Assembly (NCBI GenBank): GCA_017849395.1
Contig: JAFIHO010000081.1
Span: forward strand, 1-11,138
DNA length: 11,138 bases
Direction: 5' to 3'
Origin: Hyphomicrobiales bacterium
GTDB taxonomy: Bacteria; Pseudomonadota; Alphaproteobacteria; Micropepsales; Micropepsaceae
Positions 1 through 6,037 of this stretch are shown one piece after another; position 1 is the stretch's first letter, and each line of letters begins with the position of its first letter. Made by a program: the position numbers and the translations under genes. The notes beneath the pieces were generated by a model. It made no database searches and was not told where the DNA came from. It saw only the letters and a list, made by a program, of their open reading frames with translations.

Positions 1-706
1 AGACGGTGTCCGGCCCCAAGCGGATATTCTGCGCCGCCCAGCCGATATCGTCGGAAAAAACAAAACAACGCCCCTTCCCTTTGGCCTCCTCGATTTGACG
101 CAGCGCCGTCTCAGCATAGTCCTGGCCATAGTTCGGGAACAGGTTTCCCGTCTTGGAAGGATCGGTGTAGTCGCCGCGGCGGATATGGACCGAAATGGAA
201 TTGGACGCACGAATCTCGCGCTCCACGGCCTGGGCCGCGGCCGGGAGAGCGAGGCAGCAAACAAGATCGGCCCGCAGTTGCGGCTCGAAACCGGCGAAAT
301 AGCGCGGGCTCATGTAAAAGCTGTCCAGAAATACCGGTGGCTCCAAGGACAGGAAGCGGGAATCGAATTCATAGGTCCGGGCGGGTGCGAAATAGCGATC
401 CTTGCGCGCCAGCGCCGCGAAGATGCGAAAGCCTCCACGACGCAAGCCGCGCACGAATTCCGGCGCGCCGGCCGCCGCGCCGACATCGCGCGCGGTGGCG
501 GGCGACCATTTCAGATCGTAGCAAGGATAGACCGCCTCCACCTGCTCCCGCGTGGCGATGTTGGTCGGGCCGATTTGGTAGGAACCGCGCGTGCGCAGGA
601 AATCGTACTTCAACGGCACGCCGAATTTCAGCGCCAGTGCCCGGCCAGCGCCATAGTGAAACAGCATGTTGCCGATCCCCAGGCCGTGCAGCTTGGCAAC
701 GATCAC
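1..706 (-). CDS. Alpha-1,2-fucosyltransferase, glycosyltransferase family 11 (C-terminus cut by window edge)
   Basis: Would transfer L-fucose from GDP-fucose to a glycan acceptor, normally in an alpha-1,2 linkage, on the cytoplasmic side of the inner membrane. The frame is open from a GTG at 704-706 to the left edge, giving 235 residues; family members usually have about 280-300, so the last part is missing. Two family hallmarks are visible: an N-terminal GxGNxxF-type motif (GIGNMLFHYGAG, about residues 10-21) and the donor-site motif HIRRGDY at residues 174-180. The Q that often follows GN in the first motif is M here. The GTG start fits because it leaves only about ten residues before the first motif and has GGAG six bases upstream. 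The gene starts three bases after the fcl stop, so it is the next gene of the same operon, directly after the enzyme that makes its donor. Family assignment is firm; the linkage is inferred. Confidence 0.9.
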   Translation of the reverse strand, partial: MIVAKLHGLGIGNMLFHYGAGRALALKFGVPLKYDFLRTRGSYQIGPTNIATREQVEAVYPCYDLKWSPATARDVGAAAGAPEFVRGLRRGGFRIFAALARKDRYFAPARTYEFDSRFLSLEPPVFLDSFYMSPRYFAGFEPQLRADLVCCLALPAAAQAVEREIRASNSISVHIRRGDYTDPSKTGNLFPNYGQDYAETALRQIEEAKGKGRCFVFSDDIGWAAQNIRLGPDTV

Positions 707-709
707 CGC

Positions 710-1705
710 CTACTCCGCGGCAGCAGTGCCGTGCGCACGCTCGTGCAAGCCGCCCGAAGCGCGTGCCTCAAGATACCATCGATAGGCCGAAGCCAGGCCT
801 TCGCGCAGGTCCGTGCGCGCCGTCCAGCCCAGCCCGGTCAGGCGTGAAACATCCAGCAGCTTGCGTGGCGGACCGTCGGGCCTGGAGGTATCGAGCACCA
901 GCCTGCCCCTATAGCCCGTGGTTTCCATCATCAGCCGGGCAAAATCGGCAATGGATATTTCCTTGCCGGTTCCGACATTGACGAACATGTCGCCGGAATA
1001 ATTCTTCAACAGGAACACGCAGGCATCGGCCAGATCGTCGACATGCATGAACTCACGGCGCGGCGTGCCGCTGCCCCAGATCGCAACCTCTTCCAGCCCC
1101 TGCTCCCTGGCTTCGTGGAAGCGGCGCATCAGGGCCGCAGGGACATGGCTGTTCAGCGGATGGAAATTGTCGCCCGGCCCGTACAGGTTGGTGGGCATGG
1201 CGCTGATGAAATCGTCGCCATACTGCTTGCGATAGGCCTGGCACATCTTGATACCGGCGATCTTGGCGATGGCATACCATTCATTGGTCGGCTCCATCGC
1301 GCTGGACAGCATGTATTCCTCGCGCATGGGCTGGGGCGCCTCGCGCGGATAGATGCAGGATGAGCCCAGGAACAGCACCTTGCGAATGCCCAGCACATGG
1401 GCGGCATGGATGACGTTCGCTTCCAGGGCGATATTGTCGTAGATGAATTCCGCCGGATAGGTGCTGTTGGCGTGGATGCCGCCCACCTTGCCCGCAGGCA
1501 AAAGAATGGCGTCGGGCTTTTTCGCCGCCATCCATTCCTCGACTTGGGACTGGCGGCGCAGGTCCATTTCGGTCCGGCTGGCGGTCAGGATTTCGCACCT
1601 TTCCGACGCCAGCCGCCGCACCAGCGCCGCACCGACCATGCCCTGATGGCCCGCGACCCAGACACGGCGGCCGGCAAGCTCGAATGGAACCGGATTGATG
1701 GGCAT
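710..1705 (-). CDS. fcl: GDP-L-fucose synthase (GDP-4-keto-6-deoxymannose 3,5-epimerase/4-reductase)
   Basis: Converts GDP-4-keto-6-deoxy-D-mannose to GDP-L-fucose by epimerising C3 and C5 and reducing C4 with NADPH; cytoplasmic. The 331-residue protein is of normal length for this short-chain dehydrogenase family. It has the Rossmann glycine motif GHQGMVG at residues 19-25, the active-site serine and cysteine in GSSCIYP (114-120), the catalytic pair in YAIAK (Y144, K148), and the substrate-loop histidine in FHPLNSHVP (H187). All catalytic residues known for the E. coli enzyme are present. The ATG follows the aminotransferase stop by two bases and the stop precedes the fucosyltransferase start by three. 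It is the downstream partner of gmd in this operon even though four genes lie between them. Assignment is firm. Confidence 0.95.
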   Translation of the reverse strand: MPINPVPFELAGRRVWVAGHQGMVGAALVRRLASERCEILTASRTEMDLRRQSQVEEWMAAKKPDAILLPAGKVGGIHANSTYPAEFIYDNIALEANVIHAAHVLGIRKVLFLGSSCIYPREAPQPMREEYMLSSAMEPTNEWYAIAKIAGIKMCQAYRKQYGDDFISAMPTNLYGPGDNFHPLNSHVPAALMRRFHEAREQGLEEVAIWGSGTPRREFMHVDDLADACVFLLKNYSGDMFVNVGTGKEISIADFARLMMETTGYRGRLVLDTSRPDGPPRKLLDVSRLTGLGWTARTDLREGLASAYRWYLEARASGGLHERAHGTAAAE

Positions 1706-1707
1706 GC

Positions 1708-2805
1708 TCAGGCCTTGCCCGCATAAAAAGTCTTGATGGCGCCGGTGACGCGATCGATGTCGGCGTCAGCCAATTGCGTGGCCGACGGCAGCCAAAGACC
1801 TTCCTCGCCCACCAGGTTGGATACGGGGTGCTCGCCTGCAACCTGATAGGCAACCTGCTTGTTGATCGGCGGATACATCACGCGCGTACCGATGCCTTCC
1901 GCCTTCAGGTGAGCCATCAGCCCTTCGCGGTCCTTGACCAGAGTGTCGATGAACCATGGCGCTGTTTTTTCCAGATCCTGCGGGAACAGGCTGACCTGAT
2001 TCACCCCTGCCAGGCCTTCGGCATAGCGGCGCCAAATGCGCTTTTTCATCAGCAGCCGGTCGTCGAGCTTCTTTATCTGCTCGAGCCCGATAATGGCCTG
2101 CATCTCCGTGAATTTGAAATTGTATCCAATGCTGTCATGGATATCCAACCCGCCCCGGGCGCGGCCGAAATCCTTCAGCCGCCGCAGCTTCGCGGCAAAA
2201 TCGTCGTCGTTGGTGAGCAGCGCCCCGCCCTGCCCGGTGGTGATGATCTTGGGCACCGAGAAAGACAAGGTGCCCACCAGCGCCGCGACGCCCATGTGCC
2301 GGCCATCGGCATAGAAACAACCCAGCGCCTGACAGGAATCTTCCACCAGCACCAGGTTCCGGCGGCGCGCCAAATCCTCGAACGCCTTGATGCCGCTGCA
2401 AGGCTCGCGCCCATTCGCGTTGACCAGCATGATGGCGCGGGTGCGGCCGGTGATCGCTGCCTCGGCAGCCTTGATATCCAGGCACAAGGTTTCGCGTTCG
2501 ACATCGGCGAACACGGGCGTCGCGCCGGTGCAGACCACCGAATTGGGCGACGCGATCATGGTGTAGTTGGGGACAATCACCTCATCCCCCGGCCCCAGTC
2601 CAAGCGCCATCATCACCATCATAAGCGCGGTCGTGCCACTCGTAACAACGATACCGTGCTTCGCGCCGGCATACTGCGCCAGCGCCTCCTCGAACGCCTG
2701 AGTGTTCTTGAATTCCGTCAGCCAGCCGCCCTCGTCCATGTAGCGGGCAAGCGAGGATTTTTCCTCCGGGCCGAACCAAGGCTCCATCTGGGGAATGGGG
2801 CGCAT
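1708..2805 (-). CDS. DegT/DnrJ/EryC1/StrS-family sugar aminotransferase (PLP-dependent)
   Basis: A 365-residue fold-type I PLP enzyme that would move an amino group from glutamate or glutamine onto a keto-sugar nucleotide. Visible family features: the phosphate-binding SGTTA at residues 56-60, the EVIVPNYT segment near 75-82, the acidic residue contacting the PLP nitrogen in VEDSCQA (D156), and the Schiff-base lysine K186 in SVPKIITTGQGG. Having Lys there argues for an aminotransferase rather than a ColD-type 3-dehydratase, which has His. With gmd upstream, the likeliest substrate is GDP-4-keto-6-deoxymannose, which would give GDP-perosamine; this is inference. The loop after the beta-strand at about 128-134 reads NANGREP where many perosamine synthases have an H-x-x-G pattern, so the substrate could differ. 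Its ATG shares one base with the methyltransferase stop, and GGAGG lies ten bases upstream. Family firm, substrate uncertain. Confidence 0.9.
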   Translation of the reverse strand: MRPIPQMEPWFGPEEKSSLARYMDEGGWLTEFKNTQAFEEALAQYAGAKHGIVVTSGTTALMMVMMALGLGPGDEVIVPNYTMIASPNSVVCTGATPVFADVERETLCLDIKAAEAAITGRTRAIMLVNANGREPCSGIKAFEDLARRRNLVLVEDSCQALGCFYADGRHMGVAALVGTLSFSVPKIITTGQGGALLTNDDDFAAKLRRLKDFGRARGGLDIHDSIGYNFKFTEMQAIIGLEQIKKLDDRLLMKKRIWRRYAEGLAGVNQVSLFPQDLEKTAPWFIDTLVKDREGLMAHLKAEGIGTRVMYPPINKQVAYQVAGEHPVSNLVGEEGLWLPSATQLADADIDRVTGAIKTFYAGKA

Positions 2806-3371
2806 CAGCGCGTCGCCTCCACATTCAGGCTGGTCAACAAGCCATTGTCCTTGTCCATGTGCGGAAAATAAGCCTGGGAATGGTCATCGAAGCCCCGCGG
2901 CAGAACCTCGCGCCAGTCATAGCGGCGCACATTCGCGAAGCCCGCGCTTTCCAGCAGGTCCTTCATCGCGGCGAACGTATAGGTGGTCTTGTGATAGATC
3001 GGCTTTTCCAGCCCGACCTCCATGCGACCAAACAGCGGCCCCAATATCCGGTTCAGATCGCCGGTCTTGGCATAGACCTCCAGCAGCCGGTCGAAATCCG
3101 GCACCGCCAGCCGAAGGGTCCCGCCCGGCCTCAACACGCGGCGCCACTCCCGCAGAACCGACACGGCTTCGACCCGGTCCCAATACTCAAACATGTGGCT
3201 GCTGTAGATCAGCTCGGCGCTTTCGTCGGCCATGAACGGCAGCTTGTCGGCCTGCGCACGATGATCGATGTGGGGAAAATCGGCGATATCGACATGCACA
3301 AATCCGGGAAGGAACCGCTTGCCGCAGCCCAGATGCAGTTTGAGGTTTGCGCCTTGGTCAGCCACGGTCAT
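2805..3371 (-). CDS. Class I SAM-dependent methyltransferase, small, polysaccharide-locus type
   Basis: A 188-residue class I methyltransferase that would transfer a methyl group from S-adenosylmethionine, plausibly to a sugar or sugar nucleotide of this locus. The nucleotide-binding motif KLHLGCG is at residues 11-17, followed by an acidic residue in FVHVDIADF that would bind the adenosine ribose, and by RRVLRPGGTLRLAVPDF, the usual LRPGG post-motif region. I chose the ATG at 3369-3371: it leaves a ten-residue lead to motif I and sits one base after the cupin stop (TAG-G-ATG). An in-frame start further upstream at 3539 would add 56 residues read from inside the cupin gene and is rejected. 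The stop shares a base with the aminotransferase ATG. O-, N- and C-methylation are all possible; nothing in the sequence decides between them. Confidence 0.85.
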   Translation of the reverse strand: MTVADQGANLKLHLGCGKRFLPGFVHVDIADFPHIDHRAQADKLPFMADESAELIYSSHMFEYWDRVEAVSVLREWRRVLRPGGTLRLAVPDFDRLLEVYAKTGDLNRILGPLFGRMEVGLEKPIYHKTTYTFAAMKDLLESAGFANVRRYDWREVLPRGFDDHSQAYFPHMDKDNGLLTSLNVEATR

Positions 3372-3372
3372 C

Positions 3373-3777
3373 CTAGAAGCGAAAACGGTCGCGTTCGGCG
3401 CCGGGATAGGGGCCATTCTTGATTTCCAGGATCTGTGTCCCGTCCTCGAGAATGGAATAGCCGTGGCCGCCCCGAAGCATGATGAGGATATCGCCCGGTC
3501 CTGCCTGGAATTCGCCCAGCTTCTGCTGCTGCAGGCCATAGATGGCCGCGGTCATGCGGCCGGACTTCACATAAACCGCTTCCTGGGTCCACTCCGCGGT
3601 GCGGGGGACGGGATTGTGCTGATGAGCCTTCAGTTCCTTGCCATTGTCATACTGCCAGGTGCCGACCTGGATGAAGTCACCATCCTCGGAAAAGAAATTG
3701 AGACCGTCTTTCCATTCCTCGGCAGTAACGTGCACGGCGCAAAGCGTATCGCCGTCGAAAATCCTGTTCACGCTCAT
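3373..3777 (-). CDS. Small single-domain cupin protein
   Basis: A 134-residue protein with one cupin barrel. Cupin motif 1 is recognisable as an HQH pair followed by QEAVYVKSG, giving the metal-ligand pattern H-x-H...E...G; motif 2 is GPGDILIMLRGGHGYS, with its histidine. The C-terminus ends in a short conserved-looking tail (EIKNGPYPG). Cupins in sugar-nucleotide loci include 3,4-ketoisomerases (FdtA type) and 3,5-epimerases (RmlC type), but this protein does not carry the residues I associate with either, so I assign no reaction. The ATG at 3775-3777 overlaps the upstream reductase stop in an ATGA arrangement; a start ten codons earlier is possible but less likely. Its place between a reductase and a methyltransferase suggests a role in sugar-nucleotide modification. 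Confidence 0.8.
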   Translation of the reverse strand: MSVNRIFDGDTLCAVHVTAEEWKDGLNFFSEDGDFIQVGTWQYDNGKELKAHQHNPVPRTAEWTQEAVYVKSGRMTAAIYGLQQQKLGEFQAGPGDILIMLRGGHGYSILEDGTQILEIKNGPYPGAERDRFRF

Positions 3778-4694
3778 GCCAGATTCATCCTGTTTTCGGC
3801 ATACCATTCGACCGTGCGGGCGATGCCGGTGTCGAGGGAAATCTGCGGCGTCCAGCCCAGCAACCGCTCACCCTTGCTGCCTTCGACGGTCTTGAACGGC
3901 GCGCCGTCAGGCTGGCTGGGGTCGAACGCCAGCCGGCCTTTGTACCCCACTGCGTCGGCGATCTTGGCGGCAAGGTCGCCGATGGAAAGACCGGAGGCAA
4001 CACCGACATTCACCGGATCAATCTCCGGAGGACAATCAAGTCCGCGCACGAGCGCCTCCGCACCGTCTTCCACATACAGCCATTCGCGCACCGGCCTGCC
4101 CGATCCCCAGACAGGAACTTCCGCGGCGCCGCTTTGCTTGGCATCAAACATCTTCTTCACCAGCGCGCCCAGCGCATGCGAGCGCTCAGGATGAAAGTGA
4201 TCGGCGGGACCATACATATTGGAGAGTATCAGATTGATGACGTCCAGGCCGTGCTGTCGGTTATAGGCCCATGAGCCGACCCAGAACGCCTTGCGCGCGA
4301 AACCATAAACCATGACGGATTCATGCAGCGGGCCGTCCCAGAACTCCTCCTCACGGAAAAGTTCGGCACGGGCGGGATAGGCGCAGTTGGCAATGGGATT
4401 TACCAGGCGGCGCACCTTGGCCGCATCCGCCGCGCGCAATATATTCAGGGTCATCCGCATGTTCTTGTCGAACAGTTCTATGGGGCGGGTTGTGCCATAG
4501 CGGATACCGCCGACAAAGGCGGCGCAGTTGATGACCTTTTCCGGCTTGATCGACTGGAACGCGCCAAACGTGGCATCCAGGTTTTCCAGATCGAGTTCGG
4601 CTTTCGTCGGCGCGACGTAAGGCGCCCCCTTTCGGTCGAGCAGCTTGCAGACATTGCTGCCCACGAAACCGTGGCCACCCAGAACCAAAATCAC
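3774..4694 (-). CDS. GDP-fucose-synthase-like NAD(P)-dependent epimerase/reductase with altered active site
   Basis: A 306-residue extended short-chain dehydrogenase, clearly a distant paralogue of the fcl product at 710-1705. It has the cofactor motif GGHGFVG (residues 6-12), the substrate-loop segment HFHPERSHALG aligned with NFHPLNSHVPA of fcl (both histidines kept), and a similar C-terminal WGSGRPVREWLYVED region. The catalytic core differs: where fcl has GSSC, this protein has IANC (101-104), so the active-site serine is Ala; and where fcl has YAIAK it has YGFAR (130-134), so the catalytic lysine is Arg. Tyr130 and Cys104 remain. Read without gaps, the two helices after the tyrosine match, so this is not an alignment slip. 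It starts at a GTG overlapping the gmd stop (GTGA) and ends in an ATGA overlap with the cupin. It probably acts on a GDP-4-keto-6-deoxy sugar, but its reaction cannot be read from the sequence. Confidence 0.85.
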   Translation of the reverse strand: MILVLGGHGFVGSNVCKLLDRKGAPYVAPTKAELDLENLDATFGAFQSIKPEKVINCAAFVGGIRYGTTRPIELFDKNMRMTLNILRAADAAKVRRLVNPIANCAYPARAELFREEEFWDGPLHESVMVYGFARKAFWVGSWAYNRQHGLDVINLILSNMYGPADHFHPERSHALGALVKKMFDAKQSGAAEVPVWGSGRPVREWLYVEDGAEALVRGLDCPPEIDPVNVGVASGLSIGDLAAKIADAVGYKGRLAFDPSQPDGAPFKTVEGSKGERLLGWTPQISLDTGIARTVEWYAENRMNLA

Positions 4695-5725
4695 CCGGCG
4701 GCCCCATTATAGTCATCATACGCCAGATCGAACTCAACCATGGTGCGGACCAGCTCCGGGAAGGACATGCGCGGCTTCCAGCCCAGCACACGCGTGGCCT
4801 TGGACGCATCCCCCAGCAGGAATTCCACCTCGGTGGGACGGAAGAAACGCGGATCGACGGTCACCCGGGTCTTGCCGGTCTTCTGATCAATGCCGCGTTC
4901 CTGGGTTCCGGTGCCTTCCCAGCGTATGGTGGTGCCGATCACTGCGAACGCCTTTTCCACGAATTCGCGCACCGAATGCGCCTCGTTTGTCGCGACAACA
5001 TAGTCGTCCGACTTGTCCTGCTGCAGCATCAGCCACATGCTTTCGACATAGTCCTTGGCGTAGCCCCAGTCGCGCCGGGCATCAAGGTTGCCCAGCGCAA
5101 TGGACTCGCGGCGGCCCTTGTGGATGTCCGCCACCGCCTTGGTGATTTTCTTGGTGACGAAGGTCTCGCCCCGGCGCGGCGATTCATGATTGAACAGAAT
5201 GCCGTTGCTGGCATGCATACCGTATGCCTCGCGGTAATTGACCGTAATCCAATAGGCGTAGAGCTTCGCCGCGGCATAAGGCGAGCGCGGCCGCAACGGC
5301 GTAGTCTCACTCTGCGGGACGGTATCGGGATGGCCGCCAAACAGTTCGGACGTGGAAGCCTGATAGTAGCGCGCTCCAAGGCCCAGGTCGCGCACGCCAT
5401 CCAGGAACCGCACCGCGCCGACGCCGGTGGCTTCCGCCGTATACTCGGGCACCTCGAACGATACGGCGACATGCGACTGGGCGGCAAGATTGTAGATTTC
5501 GTCCGGATCAATCTTCTTGAGCAGCCGGTTCAGGTTGCTGGAATCGATGACGTCCCCATAATAGGTGTGGAAATCCGGATTGCCCAGCAGATGGTCAATA
5601 CGCCGTGTATTGAAAGCCGATGCACGCCGGAAGATGCCATGGACCTGATACCCCTTTTCCAGCAGAAACTCGGCAAGGTACGAGCCATCCTGCCCGGTCA
5701 CGCCAGAAATAAGCGCCTTCTTCAA
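4691..5725 (-). CDS. gmd: GDP-mannose 4,6-dehydratase
   Basis: Converts GDP-D-mannose to GDP-4-keto-6-deoxy-D-mannose using bound NADP; cytoplasmic first step for GDP-L-fucose, GDP-perosamine and related sugars. The 344-residue protein has the usual length and motifs: GVTGQDGSYLAEFLL (residues 8-22), the cofactor-binding RR of FRRASAFNTRRIDH (33-45), the catalytic STSELFG (124-130), and the YAAAK pair (Y150, K154), followed by the ILFNHESPRRG and WGYAKDYVE blocks typical of this enzyme. The start is a TTG at 5723-5725, not ATG; it is supported by an AGGAGG six bases upstream and by the family N-terminus (KKALISGVTGQDG). It is the first gene of the seven-gene minus-strand operon, facing the propeller gene divergently. 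The stop overlaps the next GTG by four bases. Assignment is firm. Confidence 0.97.
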   Translation of the reverse strand: MKKALISGVTGQDGSYLAEFLLEKGYQVHGIFRRASAFNTRRIDHLLGNPDFHTYYGDVIDSSNLNRLLKKIDPDEIYNLAAQSHVAVSFEVPEYTAEATGVGAVRFLDGVRDLGLGARYYQASTSELFGGHPDTVPQSETTPLRPRSPYAAAKLYAYWITVNYREAYGMHASNGILFNHESPRRGETFVTKKITKAVADIHKGRRESIALGNLDARRDWGYAKDYVESMWLMLQQDKSDDYVVATNEAHSVREFVEKAFAVIGTTIRWEGTGTQERGIDQKTGKTRVTVDPRFFRPTEVEFLLGDASKATRVLGWKPRMSFPELVRTMVEFDLAYDDYNGAAG

Positions 5726-5731
5726 CGATTT

Positions 5732-5737
5732 CCTCCT
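5732..5737 (-). promoter_or_regulatory. Ribosome binding site of gmd
   Basis: On the minus strand this reads AGGAGG, a full anti-Shine-Dalgarno match, six bases before the TTG at 5723-5725. It is what decides the non-ATG start of gmd. Confidence 0.85.
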
Positions 5738-5802
5738 AAAAGGGGTGCGGCTGGGCGGCGGAGATTGCCACCGTCAACCAGAGAAGAAAAGATCGCATCA
5801 CA

Positions 5803-5818
5803 TGCCCTTGGAAGGGCA
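5803..5818. repeat. Perfect 7-bp inverted repeat upstream of gmd
   Basis: The sequence TGCCCTT-GG-AAGGGCA has two perfect seven-base arms around a two-base centre. It lies about 80 bases upstream of the gmd start and roughly 220 bases before the propeller gene. The two-base centre makes a hairpin sterically poor and fits a dimeric-protein operator better. No T-run follows in either direction, so it is not an intrinsic terminator. Function unknown. Confidence 0.45.
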
Positions 5819-6037
5819 GAAAAACAAGCCCGAACCTTGAGATAGCGGCCCGTTTTGACAAGGCCGGCCGTGCCGATGAGCGGAATTCCGGCAGTCAGCG
5901 TCTATTTGTCTTTGATTGTCGCGGTCAGGCCTAAATGCTTGACGCCCCTACCCCGCCACCACAAAAAAATCACATCGAGTCATTGGCGGTTCCCCTGCAG
6001 GCCGCCATCAACCACAAAGCGCCGAAGCAATCGACCG

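Larger units (their letters stand above)
5726..6037. other. Divergent intergenic region between gmd and the propeller gene
   Basis: About 310 bases separate the minus-strand gmd from the chosen plus-strand start at 6038, so promoters for both directions should lie here. Seen: the gmd ribosome binding site and an inverted repeat at 5803-5818. The composition is less GC-rich in patches, such as the A-run at 5964-5970. A TTGACA hexamer lies at 5855-5860 on the plus strand, but no convincing -10 element follows at 16-18 bases, and I could not find a clear sigma-70 pair for either direction. The plus frame is open back to 5855, but that stretch looks non-coding. No tRNA or recognisable riboswitch was seen. 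Confidence 0.6.

Noticed and set aside
95..981. Plus-strand open frames across the fucosyltransferase and the end of fcl
   Set aside because: The minus strand carries the HIRRGDY motif and the fcl C-terminus; the plus frames show no domain.
1774..2871. A 365-codon plus-strand open frame opposite the aminotransferase
   Set aside because: Antisense shadow in GC-rich DNA; the protein has low-complexity His/Arg/Gln-rich stretches, while the minus strand carries an intact DegT enzyme.
3372..3539. Upstream extension of the methyltransferase frame
   Set aside because: It lies inside the cupin gene in another frame and adds no domain; the ATG at 3371 fits the stop-start junction and the family N-terminus.
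4976..5845. A 289-codon plus-strand open frame opposite gmd
   Set aside because: Shadow of gmd, which has every motif of its family on the minus strand.
5855..5860. TTGACA as a -35 promoter element
   Set aside because: Perfect hexamer, but no recognisable -10 at 16-18 bases downstream.
5855..6037. N-terminal extension of the propeller gene from a TTG at 5855
   Set aside because: The 61 added codons have no strand pattern, are rich in Pro, Arg and Ser with unusual codons, and begin at a TTGACA string with no ribosome binding site.
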